Source of the DNA: Sphingomonas rosea
GTDB taxonomy: Bacteria > Pseudomonadota > Alphaproteobacteria > Sphingomonadales > Sphingomonadaceae
Direction of reading: 5' to 3'
NCBI RefSeq assembly: GCF_039538065.1
Contig: NZ_BAABBR010000001.1
Location: forward strand, 62,001 to 126,000
Length of the DNA stretch: 64,000 nucleotides
Part shown: positions 32,834 through 41,427 of the stretch, one piece after another
Layout of the letters: each line of letters opens with the position of its first letter
How positions within the stretch are numbered: position 1 is the stretch's first letter
The notes under the pieces: model-generated
The model's input: only the letters and a program-made list of their open reading frames with translations
What the model was told of the DNA's origin: nothing
Databases searched by the model: none
Translations under genes and position numbers: made by a program

Positions 32834-33778
32834 ATGAACCGTCCGCTTGCCCTGTGTCTGTCCGTCCTGCTTGGCTGCGCCACGCTCAGCACCACCGGTT
32901 TCGCGGCCGAGGTCGGTGCCCTCACCTTCCGCATCGCCGCCGACCAGTCGGGCGCGCCGCGGCTGTCGCTGCGCTCGGCGGGTGACCGCGACCGGATGGA
33001 CGGCGACTTCCGCTGGGCCGAGATCAAGGGCTTCGACCAGGCCCGGCTCCGCGCCACCGCCGGCCAGCCCGTCCGCTTCGCCGTGGTCCGCGAGGCCGGG
33101 CGCATCGACTGCGCCGGCACGTCGCGCGGCGACCATGCCGAGGGCGGCTGCAAGTTCACCGCCGACCCCGCCTTCGCCAACCTGCTCGCCGCGCGCGGCA
33201 TCGAGCGTCCGGACGAGCGCGAGGCCTTCGCGCTGACCATGACCGGCGCCACGCGCGCGCTGGTCAAAGCGCTCGCCGCGGCGCGCTACCCGACCCCGAC
33301 GCTCGACGACCTGATGGGCATGGCCGCGGTCGGTGTCAGCCCGGCCTATATCGGTGACCTCGCCGCGCACGGCTATCGGCCCAAGGACCTCAGCCATCTC
33401 ATCGCCTTCAAGGCGCTCGACGTCACACCCGCCTATGTCGACGAACTGCGTCGCTTCGGCTTCGCGCAGCTGACCGGCGAAGAGATCGTCCAGTTCAAGG
33501 CGCTCGACATCTCGCCCGCCTATGCCCGCTCGCTCCGGAATGCCGGCTATCCCGACATCTCCGCCGAGGACATCGTCCAGCTGCGCGCGCTCGGTGTCAC
33601 CGCCGACTACATCCGCTCGATGCAGCCGGCCGGCTTGCCGCGCCTCAGCATCGACCAGCTGGTCCAGTGCAAGGCGCTCGGCGTGACTCCGGGTGAGCTT
33701 CGCGCTGCGCAGGGCAAGCGCCTCAGCTGGTCGTCCGACGACCTCGTGGCGATGAAGGTCGCCGGCCTTCTTCCCTGA
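32834..33778 (+). CDS. Secreted protein with five 29-residue repeats shared with the M56 sensor
   Basis: 314 aa. A Sec signal peptide ends near residue 24 (STTGFAAEV). An N-terminal domain (about 25-150) with two cysteines (IDCAGTS and GGCKFTAD) is followed by tandem repeats from about residue 165: AAVGVSPAYIGDLAAHGY, KALDVTPAYVDELRRFGF, KALDISPAYARSLRNAGY, RALGVTADYIRSMQPAGL and KALGVTPGELRAAQG, each with a D-(L/I)-V-x-(F/L) end. The period is 29 residues (87 bases). Each unit should form two helices, so the whole may be a small solenoid. I know of no function. The position suggests a soluble partner or ligand of the M56 sensor. Confidence 0.85.
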   Translation: MNRPLALCLSVLLGCATLSTTGFAAEVGALTFRIAADQSGAPRLSLRSAGDRDRMDGDFRWAEIKGFDQARLRATAGQPVRFAVVREAGRIDCAGTSRGDHAEGGCKFTADPAFANLLAARGIERPDEREAFALTMTGATRALVKALAAARYPTPTLDDLMGMAAVGVSPAYIGDLAAHGYRPKDLSHLIAFKALDVTPAYVDELRRFGFAQLTGEEIVQFKALDISPAYARSLRNAGYPDISAEDIVQLRALGVTADYIRSMQPAGLPRLSIDQLVQCKALGVTPGELRAAQGKRLSWSSDDLVAMKVAGLLP

Positions 33779-33816
33779 TGTCCCTTTCCCCCAGACACCC
33801 CTCCGGAGTGCCCTTC

Positions 33817-35877
33817 ATGTCGCGTGCCTTGTTCCGTTCCGCACTCCTTGCCGGGGCGATCCTTACCCCGACGCTCGCCCGCGCGGTCCCGCCGTCCGCG
33901 ACCGACACGGGCGCGATCGTCTACACGCCGGCCGATTTCGCCCGCTTCGCCCCGCGTACCGCGCTCGACATGCTCAATCAGCTTCCGGGCTTCACCATCC
34001 GCAGCGAGGATGGCGGCCGCGGGCTCGGCCAGGCGACCGAGAACGTCCTCATCAACGGCCAGCGCGTCGCCAACAAGTCGGGCGGCGCGATCGACGAACT
34101 CCAGCGCACCAATGCCGCCAGCGTCGAGCGGATCGAGCTGGTCGACGCCGCCCGCCTCGGGATCGCGGGCCTCTCGGGCCAGGTCGCCAATGTCGTCCTC
34201 AAAGCCGAGAAGAAGGGCCAGGGCCAGTTCGAATGGAAGCCGCAGATCCGCGCGCATTACGCCTATCCGCGGATCATCAACGGCTCGGCGAGCTGGTCCG
34301 ACAAGGCCGGACCCTTCGACTACAAGCTGTCGGTGCAGACGCAGGGCGGGCGCGGCGCCTTCGGCGGGCCGATCACGATCACCGACGGTGCCGGCAACGT
34401 CATCGAGCGCCGCAGCGAACGCTTCCGGGCGCTGTCCGAGCTCCCCCGCTTCGCCGCCACCACCAAGATCGATGGCTGGGGGTCGTCCGAGGGCAACGTC
34501 ACCCTCGCCTACACGCCCTACTGGACCCATTCCGACATCACCGACCGCCGGGTCCGTGCCGACGGCGACAATCGCACCCGCTTCACCAAGCAGCGGCAGA
34601 GCAACGGCAGCGTGTTCGACGCCAATGCCGATTACAGCTTCGCGCTCGGGCCGGGCCGCCTCAAGGTGATCGGAGTTCACAAGTTCGACCACGAACCCAC
34701 CGACACCGTCCAGACCACGCGCTTCGACAGCGGCCGACCCGACGAGGGCGTGCGCTTCTTTCGCCTCGCCCGCATTTCCGAGACGATCGGCCGCGCCGAA
34801 TATGACTGGAAGATCGGCCGCAACAGTTTCCAGCTCTCGCTCGAGCGCGCCGACAACCGGCTCGACCAGCGTGGCCGCCTGTCGCTGCTCGACCCCGCCG
34901 GCAACTTCGTCGAGCAGGAGTTTCCCGGCGGCTCGGGGATCGTCCAGGAGCGCCGCTACGAATCGCTCCTGACCTTCAGCCGCGCGCTCTCGCCCAAGCT
35001 CGACGTTCAGCTCGTCGGCGGCGGCGAGATCTCGAAGCTCAAGCGGGTCGACGGCAACCTCCCCGCCCGCAAATTCTTCCGCCCCAAGGGCAGCCTGACG
35101 CTGGGCTGGCGGCCGAGCGCGCCGTGGGATGTCAGCCTCAAATTCAATCGCAAGGTCGGCCAGATCAGCTTCTACGACTTCCTCTCGCAGCCGCGGCTCG
35201 CCGAGGACCGCCAGAACAGCGGCAACCCCGACCTCGTGCCCCCGCAGAGCTGGGAAGCCGAGCTCGAAGTGGGCCGCAAGCTCGGGCCATGGGGCCAGAC
35301 GCGGCTTCGTGCCTTCCGTCACTGGATCACCGACATCATCGACATCATTCCGATCGGCGAGGATGGCGACGGCGTCGGCAACCTCCCGCGCGCGAGCGAG
35401 ACCGGGTTCGAATGGACCAGCACCTTCACCCTCGACCCGATGGGCTTCAAGGGCGCCAAGCTCGACACCGGCCTGTTCGTCCAGCGCACCCGCGTGCGCG
35501 ATCCGCTGACCGGCGACCTCCGACCGATCAGCGGCAGCCAGAAGCTCGGGATCAACGTCGGGTTGCGCCACGACATCCCGGGCAGCAAATGGGCCTGGGG
35601 GGTCAGCGCCAACCATAATGTCAGCGCCAGGGACTATTATCTCAACGAGATCGGCCACGGCTGGGAAGGCCCGTGGTTCGACGAATGGTTCGTCGAAAAC
35701 AAGGACGTCGCCGGGCTCAAGGTCCGCGCAACCGTCGTGAACCTCTCCAACGCGCGGCATCGCAACGACCGGCTCGTCTACGCCGGGCGGCGCAACGTCT
35801 CGCCGCTGCTCTTCCGGCAGCAGAACAACCAGCTCATCGGACCGATCTTCATGCTCTCGGTCCAGGGAAGCTTCTAA
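33817..35877 (+). CDS. TonB-dependent outer-membrane receptor
   Basis: 686 aa. A signal peptide (MSRALFRSALLAGAILTPT, cleavage near ARA) is followed by a plug domain with ALDMLNQLPGFTIRSE, NVLINGQRVANKSG and ASVERIELVDAARLG, then a 22-strand-type barrel that ends in a terminal Phe (MLSVQGSF), as outer-membrane proteins do. GGAG nine bases upstream supports ATG 33817. There is no N-terminal signalling (secretin-like) domain. It is 38 bases behind the repeat-protein gene, so it should be under BlaI/M56 control. The transported ligand cannot be told. Its stop overlaps that of the convergent DUF2141 gene. Confidence 0.88.
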   Translation: MSRALFRSALLAGAILTPTLARAVPPSATDTGAIVYTPADFARFAPRTALDMLNQLPGFTIRSEDGGRGLGQATENVLINGQRVANKSGGAIDELQRTNAASVERIELVDAARLGIAGLSGQVANVVLKAEKKGQGQFEWKPQIRAHYAYPRIINGSASWSDKAGPFDYKLSVQTQGGRGAFGGPITITDGAGNVIERRSERFRALSELPRFAATTKIDGWGSSEGNVTLAYTPYWTHSDITDRRVRADGDNRTRFTKQRQSNGSVFDANADYSFALGPGRLKVIGVHKFDHEPTDTVQTTRFDSGRPDEGVRFFRLARISETIGRAEYDWKIGRNSFQLSLERADNRLDQRGRLSLLDPAGNFVEQEFPGGSGIVQERRYESLLTFSRALSPKLDVQLVGGGEISKLKRVDGNLPARKFFRPKGSLTLGWRPSAPWDVSLKFNRKVGQISFYDFLSQPRLAEDRQNSGNPDLVPPQSWEAELEVGRKLGPWGQTRLRAFRHWITDIIDIIPIGEDGDGVGNLPRASETGFEWTSTFTLDPMGFKGAKLDTGLFVQRTRVRDPLTGDLRPISGSQKLGINVGLRHDIPGSKWAWGVSANHNVSARDYYLNEIGHGWEGPWFDEWFVENKDVAGLKVRATVVNLSNARHRNDRLVYAGRRNVSPLLFRQQNNQLIGPIFMLSVQGSF

Positions 35878-36317
35878 AGGACGTAGCGGACCCGGATCCG
35901 CTGCACCGAGGCCGTGGCCGGCACGGTGAAGCGGATCTCGTCCCACTTCGGTGCTCGTGGCCGCAGCGCGGGATTGTTCGAAAAGCCGAAGCCCTCGCGC
36001 GGGATGCCGAGGGTCATGTCGAGCTTCCCGTTGTTGTTCTCGTCATGGACGACGAGCAGCGCATAGGTGCCGGGCTTGACCGCGCCGAGGTCGAACCGGC
36101 CCGCCTGGCCTGCGGGGACTGTCCGCCACAGCGCGCCCTTGTCGCCCTTGCAGTCGAGGTAGCGCGAAGGATCGCCCGACAGGCACAGGTGCACCACGCC
36201 CTTGGCCGAGCGGATCCCGGTCAGTTCCACCCGCAGATCGTTCCCGGCCGGCGCCGCGGCGGCAGGCATGGCGACGACGAGCGCAAGCGCGCCCAACAAC
36301 TTCGAAATTCGGCTCAT
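35874..36317 (-). CDS. DUF2141 periplasmic protein
   Basis: 147 aa. A signal peptide ends near AAAAP; the core has DLRVELTGIRSAKGVVHLCL, a stretch with KPGTYALLVVHDENNNGKLDMT and GIPREGFGFSNNP, the clear DUF2141 pattern (a beta-sandwich with an EF-like DENNNGKLD loop). Function unknown. The ATG at 36317 fits the signal peptide. Its stop overlaps the TonB receptor stop (CTAA), so the two messages collide at their 3' ends. It is divergent from crtY (92 bases between starts). Confidence 0.85.
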   Translation of the reverse strand: MSRISKLLGALALVVAMPAAAAPAGNDLRVELTGIRSAKGVVHLCLSGDPSRYLDCKGDKGALWRTVPAGQAGRFDLGAVKPGTYALLVVHDENNNGKLDMTLGIPREGFGFSNNPALRPRAPKWDEIRFTVPATASVQRIRVRYVL

Positions 36318-36409
36318 TTGCGCCCTTTGCCCCCAAGCTCCCTGCTCCAAGCTTAACGGACCACGGGCGGGGTCGCCAGCGTGGCCTCGTCCCGCTACAG
36401 CCTGACGCG

Positions 36410-37549
36410 ATGCGGCGGGCTGACCTGGTGATCGTGGGAGGAGGGTTGGCCGGCGGCCTGTGCGCCCTTGCCGTGCGCCACCGCCGCCCCGACCTCCGCC
36501 TCCTTCTGATCGAGCCGGGCGAAACGATCGGCGGCAACCACCTCTGGTCCTTCTTCAAGGGCGATGTCGCGTCCGCCGACCGATGGCTGACCGATCCGCT
36601 GATCGGGCACCGCTGGACGGGCTACGAAGTCCGCTTTCCCGCGCACCGCCGCGACCTTCCCGACGTCTACCAGACCATCGAAAGCGAGGCGCTCGACCAA
36701 GCTGTCCGCGCCGCGCTCGGCCCCGATGAGATCCTCCGCGGTGAGGCCCGCGCGCTCACCCCCACGGGCGTCACGCTGGAGGACGGCGAGACGGTGCAGG
36801 CCGGCGCGGTGCTCGATGCGCGCGGCGGCAAGGCCGAAGGACTCGACCTCGGCTGGCAGAAATTCCTCGGCCAGCTCCTGTCCATTCCCCAGGGCCATGG
36901 CCTCACGCGCCCGATCGTCATGGACGCGACCGTCGACCAGCATGACGGCTATCGCTTCGTCTACTGCCTGCCCTTCTCAGCCACCGAGCTGTTCGTTGAG
37001 GACACCTATTACAGCGACACGCCCGCCATCGATCCCGACCTGCTGCGCGACCGGATCGGCGACTATGCCGCTTCGCAGGGCTGGCAGATCGCGGCGCGAA
37101 AGCGCGAGGAACATGGCTCGCTCCCCGTCGTCACCGGCGGCGATTTCGACAGGCTCTGGCCGTCATCCGACCCCGTCGCCAGGGCCGGCGCGCGCGGCGG
37201 CTTCTTCCACCCGCTGACCAGCTATTCGCTCCCCGATGCGGTCCGCTTCGCCGTCTGGCTCGCCGACAGGGCCCCGCTGGACGCCGGGCTCGGTGTCGCC
37301 ACCCGGGCGCGCGGCAAGCGCCACTGGAAGAGCGGCGCCTTCTACCGCCTTTTGACCGCCCTCCTCTTCCATGCGGCAGAGCCCGGCGCCAGATACAAGG
37401 TTCTGGAGCGCTTCTACCGCCTTTCCGGCCCCTTGATCGGGCGCTTCTACGCTGGCGAAAGCAATGGCTTCGACAAGGCGCGTGTCCTCGCGGGCAAGCC
37501 GCCTGTGCCCTTCTTCCGGGCGCTCAAGGTTCTGAAGGATAGTTTGTGA
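36410..37549 (+). CDS. crtY: Lycopene beta-cyclase
   Basis: 379 aa. The N-terminal dinucleotide-binding motif is DLVIVGGGLAGGLCAL, followed by IEPGETIGGNHLWSFF, a hallmark of bacterial CrtY. Later motifs are FVYCLPFSATELFVEDTYYSD and EEHGSLPVVTGG. It forms the beta-ionone rings of beta-carotene from lycopene at the membrane. It is the first gene of crtY-crtI-crtB; the stop overlaps the crtI GTG (GTGA). Confidence 0.94.
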   Translation: MRRADLVIVGGGLAGGLCALAVRHRRPDLRLLLIEPGETIGGNHLWSFFKGDVASADRWLTDPLIGHRWTGYEVRFPAHRRDLPDVYQTIESEALDQAVRAALGPDEILRGEARALTPTGVTLEDGETVQAGAVLDARGGKAEGLDLGWQKFLGQLLSIPQGHGLTRPIVMDATVDQHDGYRFVYCLPFSATELFVEDTYYSDTPAIDPDLLRDRIGDYAASQGWQIAARKREEHGSLPVVTGGDFDRLWPSSDPVARAGARGGFFHPLTSYSLPDAVRFAVWLADRAPLDAGLGVATRARGKRHWKSGAFYRLLTALLFHAAEPGARYKVLERFYRLSGPLIGRFYAGESNGFDKARVLAGKPPVPFFRALKVLKDSL

Positions 37550-39009
37550 AGACTGCAATCGTCATCGGTGCCGGTTTCGGCGGCCTCGCCCTCGCCATTC
37601 GTCTCCAGTCGGCGGGGGTGCAGACCACGATTGTCGAGGCACGCGATCGGCCCGGCGGCCGTGCCTATGTCTGGGAGAAGGACGGCCACGTGTTCGACGC
37701 GGGGCCGACGGTCATCACCGATCCCGACTGCCTCGAGCGGCTGTGGAAGCTGTCGGGCCACGACATTGCCGAGGATGTCGAACTCGTGCCGGTCAAGCCC
37801 TTCTACCGGCTCTCCTGGCCCGACGGGACGGTGTTCGACTACACCAATGACGACGCCCAATTGAAGGCGTCGATGGATGCGATGAGCCCCGGCGACTGGG
37901 CCGGCTATCAGCGCTTCCTCGCCTACAGCAAGGGCGTGTTCGAGGAAGGCTATGTCAAGCTCGGCACCAAGGCCTTCGAGAGCCTTGGCGACATGCTCAA
38001 GGCCGCGCCCGCGCTCGCCAAATATCAGGCCTGGCGGTCGGTCTATTCGATCGTGTCGAGCTACGTGAAGGACGAGCACCTCCGACAGGCGCTGTCGTTC
38101 CATACGCTGCTGGTCGGCGGCAATCCGATGACCACCTCGTCGATCTACGCGCTGATCCACAAGCTCGAGCGCGACGGCGGCGTGTGGTTCGCCAAGGGCG
38201 GCACCAACAAGCTGATCGCCGGCATGGTTCGTCAGTTCAAGCGGATCGGCGGCACCATCCGCCTCGGCGATCCGGTGACCGCGATTCTGGCCGAGAACGA
38301 CCGCGTGACCGGCGTCCGCACCGCTTCGGGCTGGAGCGCAACGGCCGACGCGGTCGCCTCCAACGGCGACGTCGTCCACAGCTACGGGCTGATCGAAGGC
38401 TCCGACCGCGGCCAGCAGCAGGTGCGTGCCTTGAAGCGCAAGCGCTTCTCGCCCGGCCTGTTCGTGCTCCACTTCGGGCTCGAGGGCACCTTCGACATCG
38501 CCCACCACACGATCCTGTTCGGGCCGCGCTACGGCGGGCTCGTCAACGACATCTACAAGACCGGCAAGCTCGCGACCGACCCGGCGCTCTACATCCACCA
38601 CCCGACCGTCACCGATCCGTCGATGGCGCCGCCGGGCTGCTCGACCTTCTACGCGCTCGCGCCCGTCCCCAATGCCGCACGCGCCGACGTCGACTGGGCG
38701 GTCGAGGGACCGAAATATCAGGAGGTCATCCTCGATACGATCGCCGAGCGGATGATCCCCGACGTGCGGGAACGCATCCGGACCATCTTCCACTACACCC
38801 CGGCGAACTTCAGCACCGATCTTGCCGCGCATCTCGGCTCGGCCTTCAGCCTCGAGCCCGTGCTGTGGCAGTCGGCCTGGTTCCGCACCCACAATCGCGA
38901 CGACAAGCTGAAGAACCTCTATTTCGTCGGCGCCGGCACCCATCCGGGCGCGGGCATTCCGGGCGTGGTCGGAAGCGCGGAGGCAACCGCGGGACTGATG
39001 CTGGCGTGA
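37546..39009 (+). CDS. crtI: Phytoene desaturase
   Basis: 487 aa, GTG start overlapping crtY. The FAD-binding motif is AIVIGAGFGGLALAIRLQ, followed by RPGGRAYVW and DAGPTVITDP; the C-terminal carotenoid dehydrogenase signature is LYFVGAGTHPGAGIPGV. It converts phytoene stepwise to lycopene at the membrane. GTGA overlaps couple it to crtY upstream and crtB downstream. Confidence 0.96.
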   Translation: MKTAIVIGAGFGGLALAIRLQSAGVQTTIVEARDRPGGRAYVWEKDGHVFDAGPTVITDPDCLERLWKLSGHDIAEDVELVPVKPFYRLSWPDGTVFDYTNDDAQLKASMDAMSPGDWAGYQRFLAYSKGVFEEGYVKLGTKAFESLGDMLKAAPALAKYQAWRSVYSIVSSYVKDEHLRQALSFHTLLVGGNPMTTSSIYALIHKLERDGGVWFAKGGTNKLIAGMVRQFKRIGGTIRLGDPVTAILAENDRVTGVRTASGWSATADAVASNGDVVHSYGLIEGSDRGQQQVRALKRKRFSPGLFVLHFGLEGTFDIAHHTILFGPRYGGLVNDIYKTGKLATDPALYIHHPTVTDPSMAPPGCSTFYALAPVPNAARADVDWAVEGPKYQEVILDTIAERMIPDVRERIRTIFHYTPANFSTDLAAHLGSAFSLEPVLWQSAWFRTHNRDDKLKNLYFVGAGTHPGAGIPGVVGSAEATAGLMLA

Positions 39010-39944
39010 GTGCGGCCGACGAACGGGCGCGGCTGGTTCAGGCGGCGCTCGAAAGCATTTCTGTCGGCTCCAAGAGCTTCCGTTTCGCCAGCCAGCTGTT
39101 CGACCTGACCACGCGCGAGCGCAGCTGGCTGCTCTACAGCTGGTGCCGCGCCTGCGACGACGTGACCGACGGGCAGACGCTCGGCCATGACGCCGAGCGG
39201 GTGGACGATCCAACGGGCCGCATCGCCTTCCTGAAAGCACGAACCGCCGACGCCTTCGCCGATCGTCCGACCGGTCTCGTCCCGTTCGAAGCGCTGCGTA
39301 TCGTCGCCGGTGAATGCGCCATCCCCGAAGCGGTTGCCGACGATCACCTCGCCGGCTTCGAGCGCGACGCCGCCGGCTGGCGGCCGCAGACGACCGACGA
39401 CCTCCTCTCTTATTGCTACCAGGTCGCGGGCGCGGTCGGCGTAATGATGGCGCATGTCATGGGCGTGCCGCCCGAGGACGAGGACACGCTCAACCGGGCA
39501 GCCGACCTCGGGATCGCCTTCCAGCTCGCCAACATCGCCCGTGACATCGTCGACGACGCCAAGGTCGGGCGGGTCTATCTGCCGACCGAATGGCTCGCCG
39601 CCGAGGGCCTCGACGATGCCGATCTCGCCGACCCGCGCCACCGCCCGGCGCTGGCCCGTATCGGTCGCCGTCTCGCCGACATGGCCGCCGACTATCGCCG
39701 CTCGGCCCGTGTCGGTGCGGCGCGGCTCCCCTTCCGAAGCCGCTGGGCAGTCCTGTCGGCGAGCGGAATCTACGGCGAGATCGCGACCCGCGCCGCCGCC
39801 TTGGGCACGCGCGCCTGGGACGATCGGATCACGACGTCCAAGGCCGAAAAGGCCGCGCTGGTGATGGAAGCCTTCTGGGAAACGCTGTGGCCGGTCAGGC
39901 CCGTTCCTCGGACCGGGCTGTGGACGCGCCCTTCGCGGCCCTGA
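39006..39944 (+). CDS. crtB: Phytoene synthase
   Basis: 312 aa, GTG start overlapping the crtI TGA. It condenses two geranylgeranyl diphosphates. The two Asp-rich substrate motifs are RACDDVTDG (near residue 51) and NIARDIVDDAKVGRVYLP; SYCYQVAGAVGVMM lies between them. The last 50 bases overlap the 3' end of crtZ on the other strand. No GGPP synthase (crtE) lies in the window. Confidence 0.95.
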   Translation: MSAADERARLVQAALESISVGSKSFRFASQLFDLTTRERSWLLYSWCRACDDVTDGQTLGHDAERVDDPTGRIAFLKARTADAFADRPTGLVPFEALRIVAGECAIPEAVADDHLAGFERDAAGWRPQTTDDLLSYCYQVAGAVGVMMAHVMGVPPEDEDTLNRAADLGIAFQLANIARDIVDDAKVGRVYLPTEWLAAEGLDDADLADPRHRPALARIGRRLADMAADYRRSARVGAARLPFRSRWAVLSASGIYGEIATRAAALGTRAWDDRITTSKAEKAALVMEAFWETLWPVRPVPRTGLWTRPSRP

Positions 39945-40425
39945 TCGTCTTGCCCCGGCTGGCCGCGAGGCTGCGCTTCACCGCCTCGACCGGCGGCGCA
40001 TAAAGAAAGCCGAAGCTAACCGCCCCGTCGCGGCTCTCGACCGCATGGTGCAGCTTGTGCGCCTGGACGATCCGCTTGAAATAGCGCGAGCGCGGGACGA
40101 TCCGGTGCGGCAGGCGGCCGTGCACGATGACGTCGTGGAATCCGAAGTAGATGACACCGTAGAAGGCGACGCCGGCGCCGACCCACGTCGCCCAGTCCCC
40201 CGCCAGCCCATGCAGCCCGGCATAGATGAGCGCTACCGACGGAAGCGCGAAGACGACCGCGTAAAGATCGTTCTTCTCGAACCAGCCGTCGCGCTCGCGG
40301 TGATGGCTCTGGTGCCAGTTCCACCCAAACCGCGAATGCATCACGAAGCGGTGCAGCCCATAAGCGAAGGCTTCCATGACAAGAACGGTCGCCGCGAACA
40401 GGAAAAGGCCGCCGATCAGGGACAT
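39895..40425 (-). CDS. crtZ: Beta-carotene hydroxylase
   Basis: 176 aa with about four transmembrane helices. It hydroxylates beta-ionone rings to give zeaxanthin. The di-iron His boxes are HRFVMH, HQSHH, FHDVIVH and HKLHH. This is the CrtZ family rather than a P450. It is convergent with crtB, sharing 50 bases of 3' overlap, so it has its own promoter. Together with crtYIB it implies a zeaxanthin-type yellow pigment. Confidence 0.94.
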   Translation of the reverse strand: MSLIGGLFLFAATVLVMEAFAYGLHRFVMHSRFGWNWHQSHHRERDGWFEKNDLYAVVFALPSVALIYAGLHGLAGDWATWVGAGVAFYGVIYFGFHDVIVHGRLPHRIVPRSRYFKRIVQAHKLHHAVESRDGAVSFGFLYAPPVEAVKRSLAASRGKTIRAAKGASTARSEERA

Positions 40426-40473
40426 GGGGTCGATATAGGCGGGCGCGGGCGCAGCGTCACCTGCCCTGTCGGC

Positions 40474-40776
40474 CTACCGCCCTTCGCTCAGGAACTTCAT
40501 CAGTTCGGCGAGCGTGCTTTCCATCTGGTCCTGCATCTGGCTCACCAGTTCGTTCTCGCGCATGCCCTCATGGTCGAGCGGCTTCGAATAGCTTTCCGAA
40601 AAGGCCTTCAAGTCCGAGGCGTCGAACACGCCGCGCGCGACCAGCTTGGCGAGGATCACGAGGAGGCCGTTGGTGTTGGCGATAGTACCCGCGACCAGCG
40701 CCTCGTCGACCATCGACAATTGGGTGCGGTCTTCTTCGCCTTCCTCGGTCGGCGCGTCGATCGGCTCGTCGGTCAT
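40474..40776 (-). CDS. Small acidic protein of unknown function
   Basis: 100 aa. The first 20 residues are acidic (TDEPIDAPTEEGEED), the middle is a helix GTIANTNGLLVILAKLVARG, and the C-terminus is helical with regularly spaced Met and Gln (ENELVSQMQDQMES). No family is recognised. The ATG at 40776 has GAGGAC just upstream; the open frame runs further through the mismatch-glycosylase gene antiparallel. It is between crtZ and the mug-like gene, all on the minus strand, with 32 bases to the latter's stop. Confidence 0.65.
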   Translation of the reverse strand: MTDEPIDAPTEEGEEDRTQLSMVDEALVAGTIANTNGLLVILAKLVARGVFDASDLKAFSESYSKPLDHEGMRENELVSQMQDQMESTLAELMKFLSEGR

Positions 40777-40808
40777 GTCCTCGCTTAAAGATAAGCCGCC
40801 CGGCCCCG

Positions 40809-41303
40809 TCAATCGAGAAAGGGGGCGAGCGCGCGCCAGCGGCTGAGCTTGTCGCCGAAGGCCGTGGTGTGCGCGGGGCTCGACGATGGCAGGTTCACGA
40901 GGGCGAGGTGAGTGGCGCCGAGCTTCTTCCGGCCGAGCTTCGCCGCGGTCGCTCCGTTGAACCCGATCGCACGAAGGCCGGGCAGGCCCGCGACGAACCC
41001 GGCGAGGTCGCGCACCTCGATCTTGGCCATGCGCTGGTCGAGGCTTCCCTCGCGCCGCGCCGCATGGACCACGTCCCACAAGGCGATCCTCCGATCGAGC
41101 AGCGTCTCCAGTCGCGCGTCATGGTCGAGCGCCGCCAGCGGCTCGCCAATCACCTCGCCCAAGAGCCGCCAGAACTGGTTCTGCGGATGCGCATAATAGC
41201 GCTCGGCCTTGAGCGATGCCTCGCCCGGCAGGCTGCCCAGCAACAGCAGCCGCGCGTCCGCCCGCGCGACCGGTGCCAGGCCGAGCTTCCGCGTCCCATT
41301 CAT
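40809..41303 (-). CDS. DNA-deoxyinosine/uracil glycosylase family protein
   Basis: 164 aa. The UDG-fold motifs of the hypoxanthine/mismatch glycosylase group are LLLGSLPGEASL near the N-terminus, RYYAHPQNQFWRLLGEV, DVVHAARREGSLD and the C-terminal NLPSSSPAH. It is expected to remove deaminated bases from DNA. The ATG at 41303 gives MNGTRKLG just before the first motif. It precedes the acidic small-protein gene. Confidence 0.85.
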   Translation of the reverse strand: MNGTRKLGLAPVARADARLLLLGSLPGEASLKAERYYAHPQNQFWRLLGEVIGEPLAALDHDARLETLLDRRIALWDVVHAARREGSLDQRMAKIEVRDLAGFVAGLPGLRAIGFNGATAAKLGRKKLGATHLALVNLPSSSPAHTTAFGDKLSRWRALAPFLD

Positions 41304-41318
41304 GCTATGCCCGGCCCC

Positions 41319-41417
41319 ATGCCCCGTCTTTTCCGCTTCGCCATCCTCGGTCTTCTGCCCCTTCTCCTCGCCCGCTCGAGCCGCCGCGATTGGACGAACG
41401 CCCGCCGGCGCGGCTAA
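41319..41417 (+). CDS. Possible 32-residue membrane peptide
   Basis: ATG 41319 opens a 32-codon frame, MPRLFRFAILGLLPLLLARSS and then a basic tail, so one hydrophobic helix flanked by Arg. It lies 15 bases after the divergent glycosylase start and ends 10 bases before the glycosyltransferase ATG. It could be a real small protein or a chance frame in GC-rich DNA. Confidence 0.3.
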   Translation: MPRLFRFAILGLLPLLLARSSRRDWTNARRRG

Positions 41418-41427
41418 GGCCCCCGCC

